This document shows positions 53,343-63,358 of a stretch of 64,000 bases of DNA, one piece after another. The notes below the pieces were generated by a model. The model saw only the letters and a list, made by a program, of their open reading frames with translations, did not search any database and had not been told where the DNA came from. This stretch comes from Marinibacterium profundimaris (GTDB taxonomy: Bacteria > Pseudomonadota > Alphaproteobacteria > Rhodobacterales > Rhodobacteraceae): assembly GCF_002210095.1 (NCBI RefSeq), contig NZ_AQQR01000002.1, positions 372,001-436,000 on the forward strand, in the 5' to 3' direction. Within the stretch, counting starts at the first letter, position 1, and every line of letters starts with the position of its first letter. Position numbers and translations under genes: made by a program.

Positions 53343-55532
53343 CTAGGCCGGGATCGGCAGGGGCGGGCGCACGCCTTCGGGGCAGTTCTGCGCGATGCGC
53401 TCGTGGATCGCGGCCTTGCGCAGGGGCTTTGTCAGGTAATCGTCCAGCCCGCAGGCCATGATCTCTTCGCGGTCGCCATCCATGGCATGGGCCGTCATGG
53501 CAATGATCGGCACGCGCCTGTCGCCGCCGGCCTCCGCCTCGGCGGCGCGGATCAGCGAGGCGGCCTCCTTCCCGTCCATGCCGGGCATTGAAATGTCCAT
53601 GAAGATCAGGTCGGGCGCGAACTCGCGATGCGCATCGACAGCCTCCTGCCCGTTGAAGGCAAAGCGCAGCTCGATATCCAGGTCCTTGATCATCTTGCGA
53701 AAGACCAGCTGGTTGGTCTTGTTGTCCTCGGCAGCGAGGATGCGCAGGGGGCGATCGCGCGGCGGCGGTGCGGGCTCCGGTTCGGGCTCTTCCGCGGGCA
53801 TGGGGCCGGCCGGTTCGGGCAGTTCCGACAGGGCGGCGAAGAGGTCGCTGCGCGACAGGGGTTTCTGAAGCACCGCCGTCACCAGGGCGCGGGCCGGATC
53901 GTTGTCGGCGTAATCGGGGGTCGAGCTGAGCATCAGGATCGGCGCCGTGATGCCCTTGTCGCGAAGCGCCTCGGCCAGCTCGAACCCGTCCATTTCGGCC
54001 ATCGTGTGTTCGCAGATCACCAGCCCGACCGAGGCGTCGGTCCTGTCCAGGGCCTCGGGCGTCGAGGTGCAGACAGTGACCTCGATCCCCAGCTGGCGCA
54101 GCTGCTTGTCGAGGATCGAGGCGTTGACCCGGTGATGATCCACCACCACCGCCCGGCGCAACCCGTGCGGCAGGTGCGGCACCTGCGGCTGCGCCCCCTC
54201 GGCCACCATGCCCAGCTGGAAGCCGAAGCACGAGCCCTTGCCCTCTTCGCTGTCGACCCAGATCCGGCCGTTCATCATCTCGACCAGCCGGCGGGAAATG
54301 GCGAGGCCGAGGCCGGTGCCCTCGAAATGGCGGTTGGCCTCGCCCTCGACCTGGTTGAATTCGCCGAAGATCGCTTCGACCTTCTGGTGCGAGATGCCGA
54401 TGCCGGTATCCTCGATCGTGACATGGATCGACGCCTCTTGCCCGGGCTGTTCGGGCACGCCGGTCACGCGGATCAGAACGTGGCCCTCAAGCGTGAATTT
54501 CACCGCGTTTCCAATGAGGTTGGTCAGCACCTGACGGATCCGCCCGGGGTCGCCCACATAGCGCGTGGGCAGGAACATGTCGAAGTCGATCAGCATCGCT
54601 AGCCCCTTGTCGCGTGCCGCGGGCTGCAGCAGCGTGACCACCTCATGGATGCAGCGTTCCAGATCGAAGGGTTCGGGGTGCAGGACCAGCTTCTCCGCCT
54701 CGATCTTGGAGTAATCCAGCACGTCGTTGATGATGACCAAGAGCGCCTCGCCCGAATTGCGGATGGTGGAGACGTAGAGCCGCTGTTCTTCGGTCAGGTC
54801 GCTGTCGGCGAGCAGTTCGGCCATGCCGACGACACCGTTCATCGGCGTGCGGATCTCGTGGCTCATGTTGGCGAGAAAGGCGGATTTCGCGCGGTTGGCG
54901 GCCTCGGCCCTCTCGCGCTCTGCCTTCAGCTGTTCCTCGTAGCGGACGGTTTCGGTGATGTTGAGCGCCAGCGAGACCACGTCGCCGCCATGGCCGCGCT
55001 GGTCGACCAGGCGGATATATTCATCGTTCCAGAGCCTTATGTTGATCGGCGGCGGGGTCGGCGCGTGCCAGCGCTCGGCCATCATCTCGCGCCAGTCGGC
55101 GGGGTGCAGATCGCCGGTGTCGACGATGCCCTCCTCGGTCAGGACCTGCAGGATGCGGGTATAGGCCACGCCGGGGGCGATCTCGTCCATGTCGTCGAAG
55201 ATCGAGAGATAGGCGGAATTGGCGCCGATCATGATGTTGTCGGCGTCGAAGAAGGCAAAGCCGTCGCGGATCGACTGGATCGAATGCCACAGGCGCCGCT
55301 CGGCCAGCTCGATCTTCTGGTTGGCGGCGCTGAGGTCCGAGCGGAACCGCTCGTTCTCGTCGCGCACTGTCGTCATCTCGGCCTGGGTCAGGCCGATCTT
55401 CTTGGTCAGCGCCAGCGCGTGGCGGCCCAGCTTGCGGTTCGCGGCGGACAGCTCCGCCTGCTTCAGTTCCAGCAGGCGTTCGGCCGCCAGCCGCGCGCGG
55501 CGTTCCTCCGCCAGTTTGTTGGCCAGACTCAT
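53343..55532 (-). CDS. Soluble hybrid histidine kinase with one degenerate and one intact receiver
   Basis: A 729-residue cytoplasmic kinase without membrane spans. A coiled coil (1-82) precedes a PAS domain (about 83-200), HisKA with His225 (NMSHEIRTP) and HATPase (about 325-442; [16 protein letters not shown]). Receiver 1 (about 460-570) has Glu508 where the phospho-acceptor Asp should be ([13 protein letters not shown]) but keeps Lys557. A Pro/Glu-rich linker leads to receiver 2 (about 596-715) with Asp646 ([11 protein letters not shown]) and Lys702. No Hpt domain is present. It is divergent from A2M. The ATG at 55532 is preferred over an upstream TTG. Confidence 0.9.
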   Translation of the reverse strand: MSLANKLAEERRARLAAERLLELKQAELSAANRKLGRHALALTKKIGLTQAEMTTVRDENERFRSDLSAANQKIELAERRLWHSIQSIRDGFAFFDADNIMIGANSAYLSIFDDMDEIAPGVAYTRILQVLTEEGIVDTGDLHPADWREMMAERWHAPTPPPINIRLWNDEYIRLVDQRGHGGDVVSLALNITETVRYEEQLKAERERAEAANRAKSAFLANMSHEIRTPMNGVVGMAELLADSDLTEEQRLYVSTIRNSGEALLVIINDVLDYSKIEAEKLVLHPEPFDLERCIHEVVTLLQPAARDKGLAMLIDFDMFLPTRYVGDPGRIRQVLTNLIGNAVKFTLEGHVLIRVTGVPEQPGQEASIHVTIEDTGIGISHQKVEAIFGEFNQVEGEANRHFEGTGLGLAISRRLVEMMNGRIWVDSEEGKGSCFGFQLGMVAEGAQPQVPHLPHGLRRAVVVDHHRVNASILDKQLRQLGIEVTVCTSTPEALDRTDASVGLVICEHTMAEMDGFELAEALRDKGITAPILMLSSTPDYADNDPARALVTAVLQKPLSRSDLFAALSELPEPAGPMPAEEPEPEPAPPPRDRPLRILAAEDNKTNQLVFRKMIKDLDIELRFAFNGQEAVDAHREFAPDLIFMDISMPGMDGKEAASLIRAAEAEAGGDRRVPIIAMTAHAMDGDREEIMACGLDDYLTKPLRKAAIHERIAQNCPEGVRPPLPIPA

Positions 55533-55690
55533 GGACCCGGATTCTCCCGACAATCTTCGCCGGCATCCTCCGGGATCACGGTGAAGAATGGCTTAATCCC
55601 TGCAGGCTATCACCGGGGGCACGGGGAGGAATCGTTGCCTCGGTGCCGTGGCCCGTGCGATCCTGAAGGCAAGAGCGGAAGGAGACGATC

Positions 55691-58600
55691 ATGCGTTGGT
55701 TGAACGCCCTGATTTCAAGTGCGGTCCTGGCCCTGGGCGGCCTGCCCGCCATGGCGCAGACGGTTCCGGACGCGCGATTCGTGGTTTCGCGCGATGTGGA
55801 TTTCTACGGATCGGACCTGCAGGCGCTGTTCGACACCGACCTCGACAGCTGCCTTCGCCAATGTGCGGCCGACGCGGCCTGCGCGGCCTTCACCTTCAAC
55901 GCGCGCTCCAATTCCTGCTTCCCGAAAAGCACGATTTCCGACCGCCAGCCCTATGAGGGCGCGATTTCGGCCGCGAAAGTGCCGATGGACCTGGGGCTGT
56001 TGCAGTCCGCGCGGGCGCGGGCGGCGGATATCGACTTTCTCGGCGATGATGTGCTGGCCGCCGCCGGGCGGCAGGCGCGGGACCTGGGCTTGCGCCACTC
56101 GGCTGGCGGCGCCGATCTGAACGAATTGCTGCAGGGCGCGCGGGCGTCGTCGCAGGCGGGCGATCCGGCGCGGGCGATGCGCTTCATCGGGATGGCCGTG
56201 TCGGTGAGCGACCGCGCCGATCTCTGGACGGAATACGCGCGGCTGCTGCTGGCGCTGGACGGCGACAGCGCAGAGCAGCGGCGCTTTGCCGACCGGGCGC
56301 TGCGGGCCTCGGCCAACGGCTACCTGCGCGCGACCAGCCCGGGCCAGGGCGCCGCCGCGCTGATCGAGATGTCGGAGGCGCTGGAGCGGGTGAACCGCGG
56401 CCGCGACATGATCCGCGCGCTGCGGCTGGCGCAGGCCACGCAGCCGCGCCCCGATATAGACGAGGCGCTGGAGGAGGCGATCCGGCAATATGGCTTCCGC
56501 GTCGCCGACACGCGGGTCGACAGCGATGCCGCCGCGCCCCGGATCTGCGTGGAATTCTCCGAAGAGCTGATCCGCGCCGGGCAGGATTACGCGCCCTTCG
56601 TGGGCCTCGACGACGACCGGCTCGCGGTGGTGGCCGAGGGGCAGTCGCTTTGCCTCGACGGGGTGGAACACGGGGAACGCTACCGGTTTACCCTGCGCGA
56701 GGGGCTGCCGGCGGCCAGTGGCGAAACCCTCTGGAAAGACGTGGAAATCACGCAATATGTGCGTGATCGCGGCCCTTCGGTCCGGTTCCCGGGGCGGTCC
56801 TATGTGCTGCCGCGCGCAGCTGGCGCCAACCTGCCGGTCGAGACGGTGAACACGACAGAGCTGGACCTGGTCCTGCAACGGGTCAGCGACCGCAACCTGG
56901 TGCGCGCCTTCCAGGAGGACATGTTCGCCCGGCCGCTGTCCTACTGGCAGGCCGAGCAGTTCTCGGATGCGATGGCCGAAGAGGTCTGGACCGGCACGGC
57001 CGAGGTCGAGACCACGCTGAACCGCGACATGACCACGCGCCTGCCGATGGGAGAGGCGATCGCCGACCAGCCGCCGGGGATCTACACGCTGACGGCGCGA
57101 ATCCCGGGGGCCGATCCCTATGACCAGCCCGGCGCCACCCAATGGTTCGTGCTGACGGACCTTGGCCTTGCGACGCTCTCGGGCAGCGACGGGCTGCATG
57201 TGGACGTGCGCAGCCTGGCCGAAACCACGGCGCTGGACGGCGTCTCGCTGCAGCTGGTGTCGCGTGCCAACGCCGTGCTGGGTGAGGCGGAAACGGATGC
57301 CGAGGGCCACGCTCTCTTTGCCCCCGGCCTGGCCCGGGGCACCGGGGCCGCAGCGCCCGCGCTGATCGTGGCGCGCACCGGCGATGACATGGCGTTCCTG
57401 TCGCTGACCGACCCGGCCTTCGACCTGTCGGACCGCGGGGTCGAGGGGCGGCCGTCGCCCGGTCCGGTGGACGTGTTCCTGACCACCGATCGTGGTGCCT
57501 ACCGCGCCGGCGAGTCGATCCATGCCACGGCACTTGCCCGCGATGCCGAGGCCGCGGCGATCCCCGACATGCCGCTGATCGCGATCCTGAAGCGCCCCGA
57601 CGGCGTGGAACATGCGCGGATCGTGTCGGACGGCGGGGTCGCCGGCGGCCACGTCTTCGACATCGCCTTGGGCGAGACCGTTCCGCGCGGACCCTGGACG
57701 CTGGACATCCATGTCGACGCCGATGCGCCGCCGCTTGCCTCGCAGGCGCTGCTGGTCGAGGATTTCCTGCCCGAACGCATCGACTTCGACCTCTCCCTGC
57801 CGGCCGCGCCCCTGCGCCCCGGCGACGTGCCGCCCCTGACGGTGGAGGCGCGGTATCTCTTCGGTGCGCCCGGCGCCGACCTGGATGTCGAGGGCTCTGT
57901 GTTGCTGAGCCCGGCCGAGACGGTCGAGGCCTGGCCCGGCTACCGCTTCGGCCGCCATGACACCGGCCTGTCGCCGGTGCGCAGCTTCTTCGGCGGCGAA
58001 CGCACCGATGCCGACGGCATCGCGCGGATCGCGGTGGAGATCCCCCAGATGCCCGGGGCCGACCGCCCGCTTCAGGCGCAGGTGACCGCCCGGGTCGCCG
58101 ACGGCGCCGCGCGGCCAGTGGAACGCCGGATCTCGGCCCCGGTCCTGCCGTCCGGCCCGGTGATCGGGATCAAGCCGCGGTTCGACGACATGATGGTGCC
58201 CGAAGGCGCCGAGGCGGGCTTTGACATCATAGCCCTGTCGCCTGCGCTGGAGCAGGTGGAGATGCAGGTGCAATGGACCCTGAACCGGGTCGAAACGCGC
58301 TATCAATGGTATCAGCTTTACGGCAACTGGACCTGGGAGCCGATCGAGCGGCGCACCCGTGTCGCCTCGGGCATGGCCACGCCGGGACGGCTGGCGGCCT
58401 CGGTCTCGGCGCAGGTCGATTGGGGGCAGTACGAGCTGGTGGTGGAACGGGTCGGAGGCGACTACACCGCCGCCTCGGTCAGCTTCGACGCCGGCTGGTA
58501 CGCGGCCGCGGACGCCGCCACGACGCCCGACCGGCTTGAGATGTCGCTGGACGCGGCGTCCTATAGCCCGGGTGACACGGCGATCCTGCGGCTTGTGCCG

Positions 58601-61108
58601 CGCAACGCGGGCACGGCGCTGATCTCGGTCATGTCCGACCGGGTCATCGCGCGGCAGGCGGTGGAGGTGCCCGAGGGCGCGTCCGAGATCCCGCTTGAGG
58701 TGACAGAGGCCTGGGGCACCGGCGCCTATGTCACCGCCACGGTGCTGCGCCCGATGGACGTGGCCGAGGCGCTTGGCCCGGCGCGGGCGCTGGGGGTGGC
58801 ACATGCCGCGATTTCCCCGGGCGACAAGGCGCTGGATGTCGCCCTGGACATCCCCGGGACGGTGCAGCCGCGCAGCACGGTCCCCATCGGGATCGAGGTC
58901 GACGGCATGGCCGAGGGCGAGACGGCCTGGGTCACCCTTGCCGCGGTGGACCTGGGCATCCTCAACCTGACCGGATTTGAAAGCCCGGATCCGCAGGCGC
59001 ATTACTTCGGCCAGCGCCGGCTGGGCGTGGAGATGCGCGATGTATATGGCCGGCTGATCGACGGGATGACCGGGGCGATGGGCCGCGTGCGTTCGGGCGG
59101 CGATGCCGGTGACGGGCTGCGCCGCGAAAGCCCGCCGCCGACGCAGGAACTGATGGCGGTGTTCGACGGCCCGGTGCAGATCGGACCCGACGGACGGGCC
59201 GAGGTGCAGGTGCCTCTGCCGGCCTTCAACGGCACCGTGCGGCTGATGGCCGTGGCCTGGTCCGACACCGGCGTCGGGCAGGCCCAGGCCGACATGCTGG
59301 TCCGCGACCCGGTCGTGGCCACGCTGATCACCCCGCGCTTCCTGGCCCCCGGCGACCAGAGCCGCATCTCGCTGGAACTGATCCATGCCGATGGTCCGGC
59401 CGGAAAGGTTGCCCTTTCGCTCGACGCGCCCGGGCTGGAGGCCGGCGCGCTGCCCGCCTCGGTGACCCTGGGCGAGGGCGCGACGGAACGCCTGAGACTG
59501 CCGGTCACGGCAGGTGAGGTTGGCGATTACCCGGTGACGCTGACGCTCACCACGCCCGATGGTACAGAACTCACGCAGACCATCACCCTGCCGGTGCGTT
59601 CCAACGATCCGGCGGTGGCCGAGACCCGGCGTTTCCGGCTGTCGCAGGGCGAGAGTTTCACCTTCGACGACAATGTCTTCGCCAACCTGCGCCCCGGCAC
59701 CGGTGAGGCCCTGATCTCCGCCGGCCCGCTGGCGCGCTTCGACGTGCCCGGCCTGCTCGCGCAGCTCGACCGATATCCCTACGGCTGCACCGAACAGGTC
59801 ACCAGCCAGGCGCTTCCGCTGCTCTACCTGTCGTCGGTTTCCGGCGCGATGGGCCTGCCGCAATCCGATGTCGACACCCGGATCGCCCAGGCGGTGGACC
59901 GTATCCTGACCCGTCAGGCGCCCAACGGGGCCTTCGGTCTCTGGCGGCCGGACAGCGGGGAATTCTGGCTCGACGCCTATGTCACCGATTTCCTCTCCCG
60001 CGCGCGGGCCGGGGGGCACGCGGTGCCGGATCTCGCCTTCTCGCTGGCGATGGACAACCTGCGCAACCGGATCAACTACGCCCCGGATTTCGACGAGGGC
60101 GGCGAAGACATCGCCTATGCGCTGATGGTGCTGGCCCGGGAAGGGCAGGCATCCATGGCCGATCTGCGCTATTTCGCCGACGTGAAATCCGGCGATTTCT
60201 CCACCGCGCTGTCGCTGGCGCAGTTGGGCGCCGCGCTGGCGTCCTACGGGGATCAGCTGCGCGCGGACGAGATGTTCCACGCCGCGAGCGCGAAGCTGGG
60301 CCGCGAGAGCCTTCCGCAGGACGTCTGGCGCGCCGATTTCGGCTCCGACCTGCGCGATGCGGCGGGTCTTTTGCGGCTGGCGGTGGTCAGCGGGTCCGAT
60401 GCGGTCGACCTCGCCCCGCTTGTTCAGCGCGTCTCGGCGCCCAGCGGGCGCCGGTCGACCCAGGAGAGCGCCTGGACCCTGCTTGCGGCCGAAGCGCTGG
60501 TGCAGTCGCCCGAGGTCTCGGGCCTGTTGATCGACGGCGCGCCTGCCCAGGGGCCTTTCGTGCGGCTTCGGGAAAGCGGCGATGCGGGCGAGGTTGTGAT
60601 CACAGCTGACGGCGACCGAGCTGTGGATGTCACCGTGACCACCATCGGCGTGCCCGACGTGCCCCCGCCGGCGGGCGGCGCGGGCTATGTGATCACACGT
60701 GAATATTACGGCATGGACGGCGCGCGGCTTGACCCGGGCGACTGGGCCGTGGGCGACCGGTTCGTCACCGTGCTGCGCGTCACCTCTGCCGAACCTGTCG
60801 GTGCGCGGCTGATCATCGACGACCCGCTGCCGGCGGGCTTCGAGATCGACAATCCCAACCTCCTGCGCTCCGGCGATGTCGGCGCGCTGTCGTGGCTCGA
60901 CCCGACCGAGGCGGACCATGCCGAGTTCCGCTCCGACCGCTTCGTCGCGGCCGTCAATGTCCGAGGCGGCGCGCCGGTGACGCTGGCCTATGTGACCCGC
61001 GCGGTCAGCCCGGGCAGCTATCACCATCCGGCCGCCACGGTAGAGGCCATGTACCGCCCCGACCGCCGCGCCCGTACCGCGACGGGCCGCGTGACCATCG
61101 CGCAATGA
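55691..61108 (+). CDS. Bacterial alpha-2-macroglobulin with N-terminal PAN-like domain
   Basis: An 1805-residue periplasmic protein. A Sec signal (MRWLNALISSAVLALGGLPAMA) has no lipobox cysteine, unlike E. coli YfhM. A small disulphide-type PAN/Apple-like domain (about 30-80; CLRQCAADAACAAFTFN) follows, then serial macroglobulin domains, an alpha-2-macroglobulin core around 1150-1250 and the thioester motif YGCTEQ with Cys1366 and Gln1369 in the helical toroid domain. Such proteins trap proteases and protect the periplasm. GGAAGGAG precedes the ATG. It overlaps pbpC by four bases. Confidence 0.93.
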   Translation: MRWLNALISSAVLALGGLPAMAQTVPDARFVVSRDVDFYGSDLQALFDTDLDSCLRQCAADAACAAFTFNARSNSCFPKSTISDRQPYEGAISAAKVPMDLGLLQSARARAADIDFLGDDVLAAAGRQARDLGLRHSAGGADLNELLQGARASSQAGDPARAMRFIGMAVSVSDRADLWTEYARLLLALDGDSAEQRRFADRALRASANGYLRATSPGQGAAALIEMSEALERVNRGRDMIRALRLAQATQPRPDIDEALEEAIRQYGFRVADTRVDSDAAAPRICVEFSEELIRAGQDYAPFVGLDDDRLAVVAEGQSLCLDGVEHGERYRFTLREGLPAASGETLWKDVEITQYVRDRGPSVRFPGRSYVLPRAAGANLPVETVNTTELDLVLQRVSDRNLVRAFQEDMFARPLSYWQAEQFSDAMAEEVWTGTAEVETTLNRDMTTRLPMGEAIADQPPGIYTLTARIPGADPYDQPGATQWFVLTDLGLATLSGSDGLHVDVRSLAETTALDGVSLQLVSRANAVLGEAETDAEGHALFAPGLARGTGAAAPALIVARTGDDMAFLSLTDPAFDLSDRGVEGRPSPGPVDVFLTTDRGAYRAGESIHATALARDAEAAAIPDMPLIAILKRPDGVEHARIVSDGGVAGGHVFDIALGETVPRGPWTLDIHVDADAPPLASQALLVEDFLPERIDFDLSLPAAPLRPGDVPPLTVEARYLFGAPGADLDVEGSVLLSPAETVEAWPGYRFGRHDTGLSPVRSFFGGERTDADGIARIAVEIPQMPGADRPLQAQVTARVADGAARPVERRISAPVLPSGPVIGIKPRFDDMMVPEGAEAGFDIIALSPALEQVEMQVQWTLNRVETRYQWYQLYGNWTWEPIERRTRVASGMATPGRLAASVSAQVDWGQYELVVERVGGDYTAASVSFDAGWYAAADAATTPDRLEMSLDAASYSPGDTAILRLVPRNAGTALISVMSDRVIARQAVEVPEGASEIPLEVTEAWGTGAYVTATVLRPMDVAEALGPARALGVAHAAISPGDKALDVALDIPGTVQPRSTVPIGIEVDGMAEGETAWVTLAAVDLGILNLTGFESPDPQAHYFGQRRLGVEMRDVYGRLIDGMTGAMGRVRSGGDAGDGLRRESPPPTQELMAVFDGPVQIGPDGRAEVQVPLPAFNGTVRLMAVAWSDTGVGQAQADMLVRDPVVATLITPRFLAPGDQSRISLELIHADGPAGKVALSLDAPGLEAGALPASVTLGEGATERLRLPVTAGEVGDYPVTLTLTTPDGTELTQTITLPVRSNDPAVAETRRFRLSQGESFTFDDNVFANLRPGTGEALISAGPLARFDVPGLLAQLDRYPYGCTEQVTSQALPLLYLSSVSGAMGLPQSDVDTRIAQAVDRILTRQAPNGAFGLWRPDSGEFWLDAYVTDFLSRARAGGHAVPDLAFSLAMDNLRNRINYAPDFDEGGEDIAYALMVLAREGQASMADLRYFADVKSGDFSTALSLAQLGAALASYGDQLRADEMFHAASAKLGRESLPQDVWRADFGSDLRDAAGLLRLAVVSGSDAVDLAPLVQRVSAPSGRRSTQESAWTLLAAEALVQSPEVSGLLIDGAPAQGPFVRLRESGDAGEVVITADGDRAVDVTVTTIGVPDVPPPAGGAGYVITREYYGMDGARLDPGDWAVGDRFVTVLRVTSAEPVGARLIIDDPLPAGFEIDNPNLLRSGDVGALSWLDPTEADHAEFRSDRFVAAVNVRGGAPVTLAYVTRAVSPGSYHHPAATVEAMYRPDRRARTATGRVTIAQ

Positions 61109-63135
61109 GGTGGCTGCGGCGCACGGGGCTGATCTGGCTCGCGGTGGTGCTGCTGCTGGCGGCCGGGGCAAGGGACGGGTTCGACGCCTGGATCGACGCC
61201 ACGGTGCTGCCCGAGACGCTGGCCGACACCTCGGTCGAGCTGCGCGACCGCGACGGCGCCCTGCTGCGCGCCTACCCGGTGGCCGACGGCATCTGGCGGC
61301 TGCGCCCCGGCGGGGTGGATCCGGCATTTGTCACCATGCTGCTGAACTACGAGGACCGGCGGTATCACGACCATTCCGGTGTCGACCTGCGCGCGATGGC
61401 CCGGGCCGTGGCGCAGGCGCTGTGGTACGGCCATGCGGTTTCGGGCGGCTCGACCCTTACCATGCAGGTCGCGCGCCTGCTGGAGGACGGCACGACCGGA
61501 CAGATCGCCGGCAAGCTGCGGCAGATGCGCGTGGCCTGGGCGCTGGACCGGCGGTTGGGCAAGGACCGCGTGCTGGACCTGTACCTGACGCACGCGCCTT
61601 ATGGCGGCAACCTCGAGGGCGTGCGCGCGGCGGCGCAGGCCTGGTTCGGCAAGCCGCCCGCCCGGCTTGATCCGCAGGAGGCGGCGCTGCTGGTGGCCCT
61701 GCCGCAATCCCCGGTCGCCCGCCGCCCCGACCGGCACCCCGAAAACGCCCGCGCGGCCCGCGACAAGATCCTGACCCGCGCCCTCGACGCGGGGCTTCTG
61801 GACGAGGGCGACTACCGGGCCGCCCTGTCCCACCCGGTGCCCGCGACCATGCTGCGCTTTCCCCAGCATGCCGCGCACCTGGCCGATGCCCTGCACGAGG
61901 CCGCGCCGGACCGAGCGCGTTTCGACCTGACCATCGACCGCGAGATCCAGTCGCGGCTGGAGGATCTGGCCCGGTCCGCAGCCATTGCGGCGGGCGAGAA
62001 GATCTCGGTCGCCATTCTTGCCGCCGATCACCAGAGCGGCGAAATCCTTGCCTCGGTCGGGTCGCCCGGCTATTCGGACATGGACGACCGGCAGGGCTAT
62101 GTCGACATGGTGACGGCGCTGCGCTCGCCCGGCTCGACGCTCAAGCCGCTGATCTACGCGCTGGCCTTCGACCGGGGGCTGGGCCATCCCGAGACGGTGA
62201 TCCGCGATGCGCCGGCCACCTTCCGGGGCTACGCGCCGCAGAATTTCGACGGCACCTTCCAGGGTGACGTGCGGATGCGCGAGGCGCTGCAATTGTCGCT
62301 GAACGTGCCGGTGGTGAAGCTGACCGAGGCGCTGGGCCCGGCCCATGTGATGGCCGCCCTGGACCGTGCCGGAGCCGATCCGGTGCTGCCGGGCGGTGCC
62401 CCGGGCCTGGCGCTGGCGCTGGGTGGTGTCGGGCTGACTCTGCGGGACCTGGTGCAGCTCTACGCGGGGCTCGCCGGCGGCGGACTGGCCCCGCCGCTGC
62501 ACGCGGAGGCCGCGGCCGCGCCGGCGCCGGACCGGCTGGTGTCGGAGGTCGCGGCCTGGCAGGTCAGCGACATTCTTGCCGATCTTGCCCCGCCGCCCGG
62601 CGCGCCGCCCCGGCGGATCGCCTACAAGACCGGCACATCCTACGGGTACCGCGACGCCTGGGCGATCGGGTTCGACGGGCGGCACGTGATCGGTGTCTGG
62701 ATCGGGCGGGCCGACGGTACCCCGGTGCCGGGCCTGTCCGGGGCGGCCTCGGCCGCGCCGGTGCTGTTCACCGCCTTCGGGCGGCTTGGTGCCCGGGCCA
62801 CGCCGTTGCGGCCGCCGCCGCCCGCGACGCTGATCCTTGCCAATGCCGACCTGCCGCGCCCCTTGCAGCGCTTCGGTCCCGACCGGATCGTGGCCGCCGC
62901 CCCGGCGCCGCGGCTGGCCTTCCCGCCCGACGGCGCAACCTTTCCGGACGTGCCGCTGGTGGTGAAGCTGGACGGGGGCACGGCGCCCTTCACGCTGCTG
63001 GCGAACGGGGCGCCGGTAGTGACGGAGCTGCATCGCCGCGTGGTCGAACTGGCGCGGCCCGGGCCGGGCTATTCGACGCTGACGGTGATCGACGCGGACG
63101 GCCGGTCGGACCGCGTGCGCATCCGGGTGAGATGA
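61105..63135 (+). CDS. pbpC: Penicillin-binding protein 1C
   Basis: A 676-residue bifunctional enzyme with an N-terminal membrane anchor (LIWLAVVLLLAAG). The GT51 glycosyltransferase (about 45-230) has EDRRYHDHSGVD and GGSTLTMQVARLL. The transpeptidase (about 270-560) has SPGSTLKPL (SxxK), SLN and KTGTSYG; the C-terminal BiPBP_C domain ends near residue 670. PbpC is regularly encoded beside alpha-2-macroglobulin, and both are thought to act in repairing or defending the wall after attack. The start overlaps the A2M stop (ATGA), so synthesis is coupled. Confidence 0.94.
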   Translation: MRWLRRTGLIWLAVVLLLAAGARDGFDAWIDATVLPETLADTSVELRDRDGALLRAYPVADGIWRLRPGGVDPAFVTMLLNYEDRRYHDHSGVDLRAMARAVAQALWYGHAVSGGSTLTMQVARLLEDGTTGQIAGKLRQMRVAWALDRRLGKDRVLDLYLTHAPYGGNLEGVRAAAQAWFGKPPARLDPQEAALLVALPQSPVARRPDRHPENARAARDKILTRALDAGLLDEGDYRAALSHPVPATMLRFPQHAAHLADALHEAAPDRARFDLTIDREIQSRLEDLARSAAIAAGEKISVAILAADHQSGEILASVGSPGYSDMDDRQGYVDMVTALRSPGSTLKPLIYALAFDRGLGHPETVIRDAPATFRGYAPQNFDGTFQGDVRMREALQLSLNVPVVKLTEALGPAHVMAALDRAGADPVLPGGAPGLALALGGVGLTLRDLVQLYAGLAGGGLAPPLHAEAAAAPAPDRLVSEVAAWQVSDILADLAPPPGAPPRRIAYKTGTSYGYRDAWAIGFDGRHVIGVWIGRADGTPVPGLSGAASAAPVLFTAFGRLGARATPLRPPPPATLILANADLPRPLQRFGPDRIVAAAPAPRLAFPPDGATFPDVPLVVKLDGGTAPFTLLANGAPVVTELHRRVVELARPGPGYSTLTVIDADGRSDRVRIRVR

Positions 63136-63151
63136 ACCGCGCAGGCGCGGT

Positions 63152-63186
63152 GCCTCCGGCGGGAGGTATTTGGGCCAAGAAGAAGG
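63152..63186 (+). repeat. GAGGTATTT interspersed repeat, copy 5
   Basis: GCCTCCGGCGGGAGGTATTT then GGGCCAAGAAGAAGG, 16 bases past the pbpC stop. The left GCCTCCGGCGG can fold as a small stem with the preceding CCGCGCAGGCGCGG-like sequence. Confidence 0.7.
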
Positions 63187-63270
63187 ACGGACGCACGCGC
63201 CGGGTGACCGATGGTCGGCTGCAAGGCATGGCGCGCCTGATCGGGCCGGGCGCGGGCGGAAGCGACGGGA

Positions 63271-63310
63271 GCCTCCGGCGGGAGGTATTTCGCAAAGGTG
63301 AAGACATGGG
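63271..63310 (+). repeat. GAGGTATTT interspersed repeat, copy 6
   Basis: GCCTCCGGCGGGAGGTATTT followed by CGCAAAGGTGAAGACATGGG. The first 20 bases are identical to copy 5, 119 bases upstream. The sequence between the copies has no gene. Confidence 0.7.
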
Positions 63311-63358
63311 GAGGCGCGCAGCCCGTGTGTGGGCCGCGGCGGAAAGGGGCGCCGTGCG

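Noticed and set aside
55715-61327. An 1870-codon open frame on the minus strand opposite the alpha-2-macroglobulin gene
   Set aside because: Its translation is Arg/His/Gly-rich with no recognisable domain, and it mirrors codon-position bias of the real gene. Long antisense frames are expected in GC-rich coding DNA. The same applies to long frames opposite 13403-15439, 21402-23800 and 30194-33094.
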